64,000 nt of DNA from Pleodorina starrii (GCA_030267565.1 BRXU01000001.1:3534001-3598000); one strand, 5' to 3'. Counted from the first letter of the stretch, positions 1-22,657 are shown. A program made the numbers and translations. Notes: a model not told the origin generated them from the sequence alone.

Positions 1-1135
1 ACTCCAACCTCACAATGTTTCAGCATTGCAAGGTTTACTTTTTCCTAAACTTTTATAGAACACTAACGCTTTGATATCTGGCCCTGAGGCCTTCCTGGAA
101 AAATTGCCGACGTGACCTCGATGTTGAAAGGAGCACCGAATCAGCTATTATTTAGCCCAAATAAAAACTCTCGTGGTGCAAACGACAAATATGGTTGGCA
201 TTTTTAGTGGTGGATGACATGACAGGAGGTGCACCACGGTGCACTCGGCAAAGCAACCTGCCAGGACAGCGCAACTTGACACACCCAAGCCAAAGGATAC
301 AATATAGTATAGTTCTGTATATTCTGTCCCCTCTTGTTCATTGATTTGCGCGTACAGGAACGAGGAAGGTTAATAGCCAGGTGTTTGGAGGCGACTTTTG
401 TATATCAACGCGAGCATGTTAGGGTAGTAAAATGTTGAAGGTGTGCATGCAAGCCGCTTGTCTGAAAGGCAAGCGTGACAAAGGTTACAGTTGCTCCCGG
501 TAGCTGCACGGCAGTTTAACGCTTCAATCGTACAGCAAATTCGGGCTCACAATGCACAGCTGAGAGTGCTGTGATGGGGACGCGTTTGTCATCGAGGGTG
601 CCTTGAGGGGGGTCGGTATCCCCATCTCGGACTACGTGGATGGGGGACATATTCCCATCTTAGCTTGGAAAGAGGGCAACCCAAACTCCATCTGAGATAA
701 GTACGCAGGGGGCGCAGCATACATCTTAGACAAGGAATAACATGCCGTCGAAGCCATCCAAAATGAACTTTTTGTTCATCTTGGAGACCAACCACATGAC
801 CCCCTACCCCCATCTTATTACCCTCCGTGCTGTGCGGTTGTGATGGTCGTTGGCGGCCGTTGCCGTTTTGGTAGTCACGAGGGCCAAGATGTCGCCCCGC
901 CCTGCCCTGCCCGGCCGTTTTTGTGCCCTCTGTTACCATTATTGTGTGCATACACGTTACATTCAAGTAATACACGTTTCGCTGTCCCACCCGTTCCCAA
1001 CCTTGATTGCCCTTGCCCAAGGTCTGTTCTAGTTGACATGGCAATGGCTGCGCATGGCAACAGGTCCACTACTTATGTGTGTAAATTTCTCAGACGCGGT
1101 CGCGTTATGTTGGTTGTTGGTGGACGTTTCAGTTC
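1..1135. other. intergenic, no gene recognised
   Basis: No reading frame here looks like a protein: the open frames at about 590-1140 overlap on both strands and have no recognisable domain. No RNA gene was seen. The stretch ends exactly where the left terminal repeat of the tyrosine-recombinase element begins. Confidence 0.6.
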
Positions 1136-1307
1136 TGAATGAGACTGAAATGCTCGGCCCTTGCTGTACCCAAGGTACGACAACCAACTCCGCTTTGTAA
1201 TGCGGAGGCACAGACTCTCTCTTCCTTCCGCAACAATCTACTAGTAGTCCTGACGGAAGTCTCGATAAACGTAGTCGCCGGTGCGGACAGCCGCGGAAAA
1301 GTTTTCC
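1136..1307. repeat. A1 terminal repeat of the split-direct-repeat element
   Basis: 172 bp that match 5510-5681. The match starts at T1136 (preceding base C against G) and stops at GTTTTCC. This defines the left end of the element. Confidence 0.85.
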
Positions 1308-2036
1308 ATTAGTGTTGCGCCATTTGGCGAAGACGCCCTTGGCAAGCCGACAACGCTGTCAACGCCCATTTTCAAGCTCCAAAACTCATTCGCGGATTCT
1401 CTGCCAAGTTCCGGGAGCGCAGATGAGCAAGGCGAGTTTTGCCGCATGGCGGGTTGAATTGGGATCGTGGCCTCACGCAAGTTGACCGTGGGACTAACGA
1501 CGCCAGAGAGAAGCCTCTAGCATAGGCCGATAGGCTTCACGGCGTGTGACCGGCTAATTTCGGCAAGGGCGCGCGCAACCAGCAACCAGCAACGTGGTTG
1601 ACCGCCAGCGCCGCTGGTCAACAAACCCGCTAGCTCGGAGCTTGCACGGCCGAGTATTTACGACCCGGCCCAAGAGCTTCGCGCAACCAACGCGTCGAAA
1701 TAGACCTGGGCGATCGGTACTCCCTTGCCCACCGTTCCCCGCTAATGTCTGCCGAGGTGCCCTCCCACCTAACTCAGAGCCTCAACCTGAATGGCGGAGG
1801 AAGGCCGCCAACAGCCCCGGACAACTTCCTGGAACCAGAGGTGCATGTGAGTGACCAGGGCGGGAGCTCTAGTACTCCGGCAAGGGCACCCTCGAAATCA
1901 CAGAGGCCCTGAGATGGTCGTTAGACCGCGAGGCCGGCGGTCCAGAGTGCGCGCTAGGCGGGCGGAAAGCCCGCGCCTAGTATTTGCGGCCCGGCGGAAA
2001 GCCTACATTTGACACCGGGGGGGGGGGACCCCAAGG

Positions 2037-2330
2037 TCGGCGGAATGCCAATGCGGAATGCACCCTAAGGCGGAATGCCGGCGGAATGCCAACGCGGAAT
2101 GCACCCTAAGGCGGAATGCCGGCGGAATGCCAATGCGGAATGCACCCTAAGGCGGAATGCCGGCGGAATGCCAATGCGGAATGCACCCTAAGGCGGAATG
2201 CCGGCGGAATGCCAATGCAGAATGCACCCTAAGGCGGAATGCCGGCGGAATGCCAATGCGTAATGCACCCTAAGGCGGAATGCCGGCGGAATGCCAATGC
2301 GGAATGCACCCCTAGGCGGAATGCCGGCAG
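2037..2330 (+). repeat. 41-bp tandem repeat, about 7 copies
   Basis: The unit is built from GCGGAATGCC, GGCGGAATGCCAA, CGCGGAATGC and ACCCTAAG, 41 bp in all. Each unit therefore holds three GCGGAATGC cores and one CCCTAAG. A shorter, degenerate version recurs at about 2550-2640. It lies in the first interior of the element. Confidence 0.85.
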
Positions 2331-3327
2331 AGAGCACGTAACGAGCGGAATGCCGTTAAGACCGGGTGCAGCGGAACGCCGCACGAACGCACTATGAGGC
2401 GGAAGGCCATTGATCAGGCCCTGAGAAGGCCGTTCTACCGTGAGACCGGCAGTTCAGGGTGTGCACGAGTCGGGGCGGAAAGCCCGCTCTTAGTATTTGC
2501 GGCCGGGCGGAAAGCCTATATCTGGCACCGGAGGGGGAAACCCGAAGGTCGGCGGAATGCCAATGCGGAATGCGCTCCTAGGCGGAAGGCTGGCAGCGAG
2601 CGCACAGCGGGCGGAATGCCGTTAAGACCGCGTGCGGTGGAACGCCGCACAAACGCACTAGGAGGTGGAAGGCCTTTGATCACCTGGCAGATGCGGACGG
2701 GTCAGCTTGGGGGCACATCTCGGGAGAATGCCTAAGAGAAGGCACCGCAAGGGGCACTACGCATAGACTGGGCGGAAGCCGGGATGGCGACGCCCAAGGT
2801 GAAAGCACAGAGCGGGAACGAGCAGGGCACGTGCAGTCGGAGAACTGCCGGGAAGCTCGATGCATACCATAGGGCGCACAGGCAGCCGTCGCTGGCAACA
2901 CGCACGGTGTCGGCAGAGCGAAGTCTCTGTCCGCCTAACCGCTTGGCTCGCCCCCGTTCCCCGGCACAGGAAGGGGCCAGGCCCGTAGGGCACACCCCGG
3001 CGCGCCCCGCCGGAGTGCCGGACGGCCTCCCGCCACCATTGGCACGGCGCCACCCGCTCCTGAGCACGAGTGCGGCCGGCCCATTCCAGCCCGCACGCCG
3101 GTCGCGCCCGACGTCGCCAGAGGCCCGGAAGTTTCGCCGCCGCAGTTCAGGCGGCGGGTGGCGTGGCCGCGGCTGCCGCTCCGCCGCCGAGAACTGGCGC
3201 TGCCCTCGCCCCGTGGGCGGCACAGCTACCAGGCGGGCCGCCCCCGGTGGGTGAAGTGCAACCGGCGAAGTGCAACCGGCGCCTGCCGCGCCTCTACTCA
3301 GCCCCGCTGCCGCCGCAGGCGGTGGCG

Positions 3328-3648
3328 CCGCTGGATCCGCCGCAGTTGGCGGCGGTGCCGCTGGATCCGCCGCAGTTGGCGGCGGTGCCGCTGGATCCGC
3401 CGCAGTTGGCGGCGATGCCGCTGGATCCGCCGCAGTTGGCGGCGGTGCCGCTGGATCCGCCGCAGTTGGCGGCGGTGCCGCTGGATCCGCTGCCAACCGC
3501 TGGATCCGCCGCAGTTGGCGGCGGTGCCGCTAGATCCGCCGCAGTTGGCGGCGGTGCCGCTGGATCCGCCGCAGTTGGCGGCGATGCCGCTGGATCCGCC
3601 GCAGTTGGCGGCGGTGCCGCTGGATCCGCCGCAGTTGGCGGCGGTGCC
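3328..3648 (+). repeat. 30-bp tandem repeat, about 10 copies, in-frame decapeptide
   Basis: The repeat is CCGCTGGATCCGCCGCAGTTGGCGGCGGTG with each copy carrying a BamHI-type GGATCC. The period is a multiple of three, so every frame stays open on both strands. On the plus strand one frame reads (PLDPPQLAAV)n. A partial unit at about 3488-3510 breaks the array into 5+5 copies. Long overlapping frames here follow from the period and GC content and are weak evidence of coding. Confidence 0.85.
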
Positions 3649-4219
3649 GCAGCCGGCAGCTCAACTGGCTCTGCCGCCCGCAGGGCGGCCTGGCCCGTGG
3701 CGCCGCCGGCGCCAGCCGCCCCAGCGCTTCCCGCCCCGCGGCCGGCGTGGGCGGCCCCACCAGCCGCAGTCGGTGCCCCGCCGGCGGCACCCCAAGCGCC
3801 CGCAGCCCCGCCGCCGGAGGGCGCCCTGCCACCGCCGGACCCCGCAGCCATGCCGCCGGGCGCCGGGCAACCCGCGGGCGACGCGCGGCTGGCTGTGCCG
3901 AACGCCATGGCCAAGGGGCAGCTAACCCCCAGCGGCCAGCAGAGGCCCGGCAGGCCGCGCTGAGGCGCTGGCTGGGACTGGAGGCGCCGAAGGCTAGGCA
4001 GGCAGCCGGCCTACCTCCCCATGCGCAAGCCCCGCTAGCGGCGCCGCACACCCGGCTCAGCTCGTGGGCCCGTCTCCCGCCGGGCTACAGGAAGTCGCTC
4101 CACCGCCGGGGCAGTCAGCAGCGGCGGCGCCCTGCCATCGGGGACGACGGCGCGGGCTGGCGCTCGCCGGCCTACGTGCCCAAATACCCGTCGAGGGCCG
4201 CGTCGCTGAAGGGCCGACG

Positions 4220-4620
4220 AGCCCCTGGAGGTAGGCTACCTGGCCCGCCGGGCCGGCATGTTCGCCATGAAGCCGCGCTGCCCGGCGGAGGCAGAGGGAG
4301 AAGCCTCGGACGCGTTCGGCCAGCTGCTGCTGGTGCGCTGTGGCAAGTACGCCGAGCAGCGGGCGATCAAAGAAGGCTCCATCCCGCTGCACGCCTTGGC
4401 GGAGTAGGACACAGACCTGATGGCCGCGCAGCTGGGCATTTCCGTTCGCCAAACCGCCGGGGCAGCTCGTGCTGTGCCTGGGCGAAAAGGTGCTGGAAGA
4501 AGCGCGGCGGGAGCTGGAGGCCTCCCTGCGGGCCACCTGGCGGCGGAAGACCGCCGGGGTCACGAGGATCGCGGACCTCGTCGAGAAGGGGCGAGATCTC
4601 ATGATGGAGGCCAGTCTGAC
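4220..4620 (+). pseudogene. gag-like remnant, frameshifted
   Basis: Plus-strand coding-like sequence is split over frames. One segment reads EVGYLARRAGMFAMKPRC and continues to a stop at about 4406. A second segment in another frame reads LVLCLGEKVLEEARRELEAS and continues through a helical, charged stretch to about 4620. The composition, the position after Pro/Ala-rich repeats and the place inside a tyrosine-recombinase retroelement suggest a gag-type ORF. No zinc knuckle and no family match are visible, so the call rests on context. Confidence 0.35.
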
Positions 4621-5403
4621 GCGTGGCCTGCGGTCTGCGACGCGGGGGAGGCCCAGGCGGCGGCCCAGGCGCAGGCCGACGTGTTCCGGGCGGGGTCTCG
4701 GAGCTTGTGCACTCGTATGGCCCACCCCCGGCCGCCGCCGCGCCGGCCACCCGCGGGGCCGCGCTGGTGGGCGGTGGCCCTGCGGCGCCTGCATGTCAAG
4801 GCGAGGCGCCGCCTGGCCCACTCTGAGCCCTTCATCCGCGCCGGCCCGAAGGGGCAGTGCGCCACCCAGGAACCCCGCTACACGGTGGAGGCCTGGTACA
4901 TCCTCGGGTGGGCCGGGACGGTGTGATTTGGATGGGCATTCGTGGCGGAACCCGGGGATAGAAACGGAGAGTAGCAGAAGTTGCCATCCCCGCGCAAAGG
5001 ACCGCACCAACCCCGCCTCGTCGAGCCAAGCTAGCCACCGACCGCCGCCGCGCCGTCTGACAAACCGGTTTGAGTGAGGGTCACCAAGCCAGAGCTGCGG
5101 GGCGCCATGTGGGAGCGGTGGGTGAGGCCGGACGTGGAGACGGGTTTAGAATGGGGGACCCCAGTCCTCAGCACTTCTGCTGTACGGCCCTGACGCGCTT
5201 TGTGACAACGGCCTGGTGGCCCGGCGTGGAGCGGGACGGCTAGAGAAGGAGAAACCCCTGACGAGGTTGTCTGGGTGTTCGACGATGAGACGGAAGTGGG
5301 CGAGTGAGTAAGGCGAGAGGACGCAGAAGGGAGCGGAGACTGTTACACGCCTGAATAGCCCAGAGCCCGGGAGCCGTACCAGCCGCGTGCCGCGGTGTGA
5401 GTT

Positions 5404-5681
5404 GGGCTGCGCGCTATAGAGCATGGGTACGGGTAGACCTGACGCCTATGGGCACACAGGCCAAACTCAATTTAGCCTGAGTACGGCGGGCACAATTGAA
5501 CTACAGCAGTGAATGAGACTGAAATGCTCGGCCCTTGCTGTACCCAAGGTACGACAACCAACTCCGCTTTGTAATGCGGAGGCACAGACTCTCTCTTCCT
5601 TCCGCAACAATCTACTAGTAGTCCTGACGGAAGTCTCGATAAACGTAGTCGCCGGTGCGGACAGCCGCGGAAAAGTTTTCC
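5404..5681. repeat. internal B1A2 block (joined termini)
   Basis: 5404-5510 equals B2 at 7688-7794, and 5510-5681 equals A1 at 1136-1307. The two parts share the single T at 5510. The block is thus the right end of the element fused to its left end, the arrangement used to regenerate termini after circularisation in PAT/Ngaro-type elements. Confidence 0.85.
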
Positions 5682-5877
5682 CTCCCACCCGCCCCCTTTT
5701 CCCGCGGCAACCGCCGTATGGGTTGGATGGCCAGCCCAACCGATCGAGGAACACCCGTCAGAGCACCATAGGTGAGCAGACGTACGATACGCCCTCCAGC
5801 ACCGGCCAGTTGCCCGCTCGGCAGCCAACCACCGTCGCCCCTACCGACACAGCCTTGAAAAGCAGCCACCCACACCC

Positions 5878-7092
5878 CTACCGCACCCGCCGTCGCTGCG
5901 GAGAGCGGCCCGTCAGGTGCCGATCAGGGTCTAGGTACCGCGCCAAGACAGCCGAGCTCTTGATCTGGCCCAGAGCCTGCAGCTCCTCCTTCTCTTTTCC
6001 CTGCTGAGCCGCCGCCTGCAAAGCCCCGCGGCAGAAGCTGTGGTTGGTCTCGCCCGCATAGACCTCCGCCTGCTGCAGATGCAGCCGAATGCGGGCCCCC
6101 AACGCCGAGCTGCTCAGCGGCTCGTTCTTGAACGACTTCCCGTCGCAGCTGAGGGGCCGGAACAAGTAGTCGTCCACAGTATAACCCGCGGCGTCGGGCT
6201 GCCTGGCCCGCCAGACATAGCGAGCCAGCGTCTGGGGAAAGCACAACGCCGGGCGAGTGAAGTTCGGTTGCAGATAAACCGCAGGAGCCCGCTGGAGCCG
6301 AAAGGTCTTAGTGCCACGCTGACGCACACACAGAACGTACGACGTCTCAGCCGCCCACTCCCATGGCGGCGGCAAAGGGAGTCGCCCGTCTGGCACGTTG
6401 GGTTGCGCCGGATCACAGAAGTCGCCCAGCCCCAGCCGGCCGGTGTCGAAACCGCGGGACGCAGTCTGGTACATGAACTGCGCACAGAGCAGGTCTCGGC
6501 AGTAGAGCAACTCCGTGCGGGCGTCCGGCGCCGCCTCCACCTGGCCCAACAAGTACTCGCACAAGCGCTCGTACTTTTCAGGTGCGAGCGGCACCACGGA
6601 GACCTCCTCGTACCCAGCCAACATCTGCAGCCGCTTGTAGCCCGCACGGTAGTCGGCGACCCAAGGGCTGTCGCAAGGATTGCCCTCACCCGTGATGGGG
6701 TTGTACGGGCCCACGCGACCAAGCCGCGTAAACCAGCCGCTGAGCGAAGACAGCACGCCCTGCACTGCGTCCGGGCCGGGTCCCGGTTGCTTGCGGCCCG
6801 GGTGGTTTGGCTCCCATCTCTCCACCAAGTAGACCAGCAGGTACTCGGGTGTGACGTTGCCCAGCCACAACCCCTCGCCGACGCCGTCGAGCCACGCGGA
6901 CAACTCGGACGCGGCCGCCTCCTGACGACGGCGGGTGGCGTCGGCGAGCGCGGCGTCCATCAGCTCTTGCGCCTTTGCCAGCCCCCGTGAGTAATAACCC
7001 GGAAGCGGCGGCGGCTCCGAGCGACGGGGTAGCTGAGACACGCGAGCCAGGCGAAGCCCAGCAAAGGTCGGCCGAGCCTGAACCACCAGCAC
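5878..7092 (-). CDS. tyrosine recombinase (DIRS-order integrase)
   Basis: 404 residues in one open frame. The C-terminal half has the tyrosine-recombinase layout: a first arginine box near residue 220 (TASRGFDTGRL), the HxxR box at about residue 351 (NHSFCRGAL) and the nucleophile tyrosine at residue 386 (SSAVLARYLDP). Such enzymes insert the circular DNA copy of DIRS-order retroelements without making target duplications. In most relatives the box reads HSFRRG; here the fourth position is Cys (codon TGC, one transition from CGC), so the second catalytic arginine may be lost. The gene lies between A2 and B2 and points left, opposite to the gag-like frame at 4220-4620. A Crypton-type recombinase is the main alternative, but the flanking split direct repeats favour the PAT/Kangaroo group. 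Confidence 0.75.
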   Translation of the reverse strand: MLVVQARPTFAGLRLARVSQLPRRSEPPPLPGYYSRGLAKAQELMDAALADATRRRQEAAASELSAWLDGVGEGLWLGNVTPEYLLVYLVERWEPNHPGRKQPGPGPDAVQGVLSSLSGWFTRLGRVGPYNPITGEGNPCDSPWVADYRAGYKRLQMLAGYEEVSVVPLAPEKYERLCEYLLGQVEAAPDARTELLYCRDLLCAQFMYQTASRGFDTGRLGLGDFCDPAQPNVPDGRLPLPPPWEWAAETSYVLCVRQRGTKTFRLQRAPAVYLQPNFTRPALCFPQTLARYVWRARQPDAAGYTVDDYLFRPLSCDGKSFKNEPLSSSALGARIRLHLQQAEVYAGETNHSFCRGALQAAAQQGKEKEELQALGQIKSSAVLARYLDPDRHLTGRSPQRRRVR

Positions 7093-7687
7093 TCAAGTGA
7101 GAACGAGCCCGGGTAGACGCGCGAGCATGCGAGTCTCACCGGTATCACAGTAGGCGAAGGGGAGCACGGCCCGGACGCCGGGGCAGCGGCAGGAAGCCGA
7201 AAGTCCACGAGGTGTGCCGGCGGCGAATCACGCCCGGCAGCAGAGACCTCCGTGACCTATCCGCAAGCCCGAGCAGACCACCGGGAGTCAGCCTTCGGCG
7301 CGTCAAGAAGCCGACCGAACAGAAGCAAACCCACCTGTCCCAGGTCCAGAGCCAAGCCCAAGCCAGGTTGGGAGAGGTCAAGCACCAAGGGAGGTGCCGA
7401 CAACCCGAGAGACAGTGACACATCGCGAGAGCCCGCGGGGCTGGAAGCCCCGCCAGCGTCGGAGATACCCTGCAACCAGGAGAATTAAACCAAGCTGAAG
7501 AAGCCCGACAACCCGGCTGCGAGCGAGACGGTACCGCGAGCGTTTCAACAACCCTTGGACGTACCGCTCGCAACGTCCGCACCGGAGCCGGTAGTGGCAA
7601 TGTTGAGGTATCTAGAGAGCGAGATAACCCGCCGTATGAGAGGCTCACCTCCCCGTTCGCGCCAGACCCACCCACCCCGCCCAGTAA

Positions 7688-7794
7688 GGGCTGCGCGCTA
7701 TAGAGCATGGGTACGGGTAGACCTGACGCCTATGGGCACACAGGCCAAACTCAATTTAGCCTGAGTACGGCGGGCACAATTGAACTACAGCAGT
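7688..7794. repeat. B2 terminal repeat
   Basis: 107 bp that match 5404-5510. It ends in ACAGCAGT, after which the flanking sequences diverge, and sets the right end of the element. A 19-bp palindrome (AATTGGTCTGAGACCAATT, 7804-7822) follows in the flank. Confidence 0.85.
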
Positions 7795-8039
7795 TAACCC
7801 TTCAATTGGTCTGAGACCAATTTCCGGGTATAAATTTACCGTGCAATAAAGAATGTAATCTTTTACTTCTGCAGCCTTTCCGTTGGCCGAAAGTCTACAC
7901 TTGTCCAATTACTTCCCACGTCCCACGTCCCACGCACGGACATGGTCAATCCTACAGGGCGGGGCCCCCCTGGGCGCTTCGCGCTGGGGCCCCGCCCAAA
8001 AATAAGTCAAAATAGGTCATTTCACGATGGCAGAACGTG

Positions 8040-8991
8040 GGATAGAGGCGCTTTAGAATATTTTCCGAGTACGGGGGGCGCTCGTCCATGCACACTAGGT
8101 GCTGCAAGTACATGCATCCTTCGCACTATGTGGCTGTTTTCCAGCTCCTCTGCAATGAATCAATACATCTTGATTGGCCTATGCGCAAGCCGGCCCTCCA
8201 TTGTCCGTCCTTCGGGTCAATTTCGGGCAGAAGTATGCGCTTGCTTGTAAGTACATACGTAAGAAGTTCCGTGGAAATGTTCAGTCTGCAGATATATAGA
8301 GCTAGCTCTACTGAGAGCGCTCCTCCCAATTTCACATCTATGTGAGATTTCTGTCCGCCCACCACTTTCATTCATTTGCCAGCGCGAGCGAGGCTGGCGG
8401 GCGGTGGCATTGCAGTACTCCTGTTCACATTTAATCTGGAAGATGGTTTGTTTCCTGATGCAGATTGTTGGTATTGTAATCAACACAGTCAAAACAATGA
8501 ACTTGTAAGGATTAGCCCAGTTCAAGGATCGCCTATGTAATAGTAATTTAAACGGTAGTAGACTTCAAGCTTCAGCGCTTCTGGTGATACACAATACAAT
8601 CCATGACTATCCCTTCAGCAATACGTTCAGCAGTGCAGAGTATCTGAGAGACGGAAACGTGCGCCCCACGTGCGCGCTCACCGGAGCAAATTGCGTGAGT
8701 CACCGCATATAGGTCGACGCTTTAAAGACGACAGAGGTAAGACTCTGTTGGAAAACTGCTGCGCTTTGATTTGCAACTTGTCCGCGGGCGCTGAAAACTG
8801 CTGCGGTCACGCTGCTAGGATGGGCAGGGAAACGGGGCTCGTCACCAGCTCCTACCAGCTATCTGTGCGCATTGGCCCGCAGTCGCCGTGCCAGTCGCTT
8901 GTATGCAATTTTTATACCACCTACACGACTGATTTCGGCCTTTGCGAAACACGCACTGCAGGGGCCGAAAGCGCTGCGTCCGTACTCACTG
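8040..8991 (+). promoter_or_regulatory. upstream region of receptor exon 1, duplicated at 51440-52342
   Basis: This stretch and 51440-52342 are diverged copies of each other. Shared blocks include GCTGCAAGTACATGCATCCTT, TTAGCCCAGTTCAAG, CAGCAGTGCAGAG and GTAAGACTCTGTTGG. It ends at the start codon of the signal-peptide exon, so it probably contains the promoter and 5' UTR. An AGATATATAG element lies near 8292. No transcription start can be placed. Confidence 0.45.
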
Positions 8992-20447
<11,456 letters not shown>

Positions 20448-20706
20448 GTAACGAAGTCCATGTGTGCATGGTAGATAGGTGTGCGTGGCAGCAGCTGTGT
20501 GGGTAGGGGCATGCACGGGTCAGCCGGCCCCCTGGGTGGCGTCGCACGACTATACGGCGTGATGTATGCATGGTATTGCTACTTGTCAACAGCCTCGTCT
20601 GTGTAGTGGCTGATTTAACTGTGTCTGTGTCTGTGATTCCGCTTGTTCGGGACGGGTCGCGTATCCGTACCCGAAGATCGACTAACTCCGAGGTGAAAGT
20701 ATTACT

Positions 20707-21600
20707 TCTATAATTATTCTGGGTTTACGTGCCAGCCGGCTGCGTTTCCGCACTTGGGTTGCGGTCCATTTGCCTCCGGGCTATAACGATAGTGTCGAGT
20801 CTCCTTACTGCTTGGTCTTGGAGGTTGTTGCAGCATGTTTGGTCTTCCTCGTTGCCCGTGCGTACGTAGGGTGTGGAGTAGACGGAGGGCGCCAGTCCTT
20901 TTGAAAGGTTCCCGCAAATCCGAGGATGATGGCTTCCTGCGTTGTGTAACGGACCCTCCATCCGGCTTCCGTGAAAATTAAGCTTGGTCAGTTCTGCGTG
21001 TCGTGTAGCCTTGTCCGGCTGGTTTGTGTCGGCGGTGTATGTAGCCGACCTGAACAATGTGTACGTAAGGTGTGCTGGCGGCTGGGGTCCGGGGCGGGGT
21101 CCCATGTATCCTGGCGTTTGCGCTTCGTGCAGGGGGATGTCGGGACTAAGAAGTATACACGGCCACATTTTGAGTCGCTTCGCATCTGCGATTTCCAGGA
21201 GCGGCCATTTGGGCAGTAGTCGCGCGTGTCCCGGCCACGTAATCGGGTCGGGCGGGTGTCTGCGGGCCGGCGTCGTCCATTACAATGTAACAACCTCGCT
21301 CCATTGGACCCCCCTGCCAGCGTACTGGTAATGGTTTGGACCGCCTGATTGTGTCGCCGTAAGGACATAGCTATCGCTAGCATTTGGGGGGGAGTAGTGC
21401 AGCCTCCGGAGATGCATGTGCGCCCCGGAGTCAAGATGGTTGCACAGGGGACAATGTCCCCACGCACGACCGACACAGGTAGCAAGGTGCCAATGGTTTC
21501 TCAAATCGGCTCGCAAGCTCGGCGTACGTTCCACGCACAACTGGCCATACATGTAGTTGAAGCACGCACGCATCCGGTCGTTTGGGTTCGAGTGCTGGCG
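20707..21600 (-). pseudogene. decayed Dualen-type zinc finger plus restriction-like endonuclease
   Basis: Read leftwards and allowing several frameshifts, the segment aligns by eye with the C-terminus of the Dualen-type element at 49303-50028. The zinc-finger segment CPLCNHLDSGAH matches CPLCGLPDSGGH. ISGGC and IAMSLRRHNQA match ILGGC and IAMYIKRHNAA. MWPCILLSPDIP matches MRPDLLLIPTLP. HLTYTLFRSATYTAD matches HTVFVIEIGYTGD, and CGNLSKGLAPS matches GGTIRNDLKPL. The catalytic acidic residues are largely lost. It is therefore an old, antisense 3' fragment of a related non-LTR element. The TOC1-like element has inserted beside it at 21632. Confidence 0.6.
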
Positions 21601-21632
21601 CTCTTGTCGAGGGAGGGTGTTGGCGACGTATT

Positions 21633-21851
21633 AACTGAAGGTTTTCTGAGTGCAACGCTAGAAAACCAAGGTTTTCTGTGAACTCAGAGGAGTTGTGCCC
21701 TCATAAGGGCGTTGGTACGGCACATGGTGCCAGTTAAGGTGTCCGCGAAGGCGTGGAGGAGTGATTTTCGGGTTTTGTAGCTACATAGGGTGGTTGCTGC
21801 GAGGCTGTGGGCATTAAGGCCTTAGCGATAGCTTTCGCGGTAGCCGGCCCT
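21633..21851 (+). repeat. A1 terminal repeat of the TOC1-like element
   Basis: 219 bp identical or nearly so to 30193-30411. It starts AACTGAAGGTTTTCTG and contains a small hairpin (AGAAAACC / GGTTTTCT). Flanking bases are GTATT on the left against GAAA at the internal copy. Confidence 0.85.
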
Positions 21852-21868
21852 CACCCTAAATTTTAACA

Positions 21869-22639
21869 ATGGACATTGACCTTGCGTCCGACCAGCTGGG
21901 CTCTCTCGTAGAGGAAGCATCGAAGCGTCTTGACGCTCTTTTGGAACACAAAAATGTCAAAGCTGCGAAGGTGCAACTTGTGACGGATCCGGGAAAAATT
22001 TTGACCGGGCAGCTACGCGAGGCTTACGCGCAGTACATGGATGCGGTGCGCGAGCACCAGCAGCTCCTTCATTTATTGACACAGCGAATGCTGCTTGAAC
22101 AGCGGGAGAGAGTGGAGCCGGCCCCAAAGAGGCAACGCATGGTCCTGCCGGACTACGATTGCGACTTCGGCGCCTCAGAGGGCAAAGGGAACAAGTCGCT
22201 CATCGGACAGCGGCAGCGTCTGGTTCACTTACACGACGTTTTCGCAGACGTGCAGCTCAAGTGGCGCGCGGTCGTTGATGCTCCCGCGGCTAACCGGGCG
22301 GAGCGCGCGGAGGCGATGGAGGAGGCGGTTCACAAGACGCAAGACGTCTTCGAGCAGCAGGCAAAAGAGCTGGTCATCGCGCACCACCACGGGTGGGATG
22401 TCGTGGGCCAGATGCGGGGAACGCCCTACGCGGCCACGGAGGAAGAGCAGAAGGCGCTGAAGAAGGCCATCAAGGCCGCAGCTGAGAGCCGGAAGGTTGC
22501 TAAGCCCCCCGGGAAGGCGCAACTGGCGCAGGTGGCGGCCGCGGCGGGGCCGTCGGCGCCGAAGGCTCCCAAGGGGCCGTGTTACAAGTGCAACGCCATG
22601 GGCCACTGGGCCAAGGAGTGCCCGAACCCGCCGAAGTAG
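21869..22639 (+). CDS. gag-like protein with CCHC zinc knuckle (TOC1-like element)
   Basis: 256 residues, with the start codon 17 bases after A1. The N-terminal two thirds is helical and charged, with probable coiled-coil stretches (LVEEASKRLDALLEHK; AMEEAVHKTQDVFEQQ). A basic patch PAPKRQR lies near residue 90. A Lys/Ala-rich linker leads to one zinc knuckle at the C-terminus, CYKCNAMGHWAKEC, which has the CX2CX4HX4C spacing of retroelement Gag proteins that bind RNA. There is no protease or RT downstream. It is the only protein of this short element, so it would at most package or localise its own RNA. Confidence 0.75.
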   Translation: MDIDLASDQLGSLVEEASKRLDALLEHKNVKAAKVQLVTDPGKILTGQLREAYAQYMDAVREHQQLLHLLTQRMLLEQRERVEPAPKRQRMVLPDYDCDFGASEGKGNKSLIGQRQRLVHLHDVFADVQLKWRAVVDAPAANRAERAEAMEEAVHKTQDVFEQQAKELVIAHHHGWDVVGQMRGTPYAATEEEQKALKKAIKAAAESRKVAKPPGKAQLAQVAAAAGPSAPKAPKGPCYKCNAMGHWAKECPNPPK

Positions 22640-22657
22640 CGGACATCATTGGGCTTG

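Larger units (their letters stand above)
1136..7794 (-). mobile_element. split-direct-repeat tyrosine-recombinase retroelement (PAT/Kangaroo-like, no RT)
   Basis: The boundaries come from two repeat pairs. A occurs at 1136-1307 and 5510-5681 (172 bp); B occurs at 5404-5510 and 7688-7794 (107 bp). The order is A1 - interior 1 - B1A2 - interior 2 - B2, so the internal B1A2 block equals the right and left termini joined, as expected for an element that passes through a circle. Interior 2 encodes a tyrosine recombinase on the minus strand. Interior 1 holds tandem repeats and a damaged gag-like frame on the plus strand. Split direct repeats with a tyrosine recombinase are the hallmark of PAT/Ngaro/Kangaroo-type DIRS-order elements, known from Volvox and Chlamydomonas. 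No reverse transcriptase or RNase H was found in either interior, so this copy is probably non-autonomous. No target duplication was looked for beyond the edges, since such elements usually make none. Confidence 0.75.

Noticed and set aside
3070..4050. Several overlapping 170-300 codon frames on both strands
   Set aside because: They are produced by the 30-bp tandem repeat and high GC. None has a non-repetitive domain, and the frames conflict with each other.
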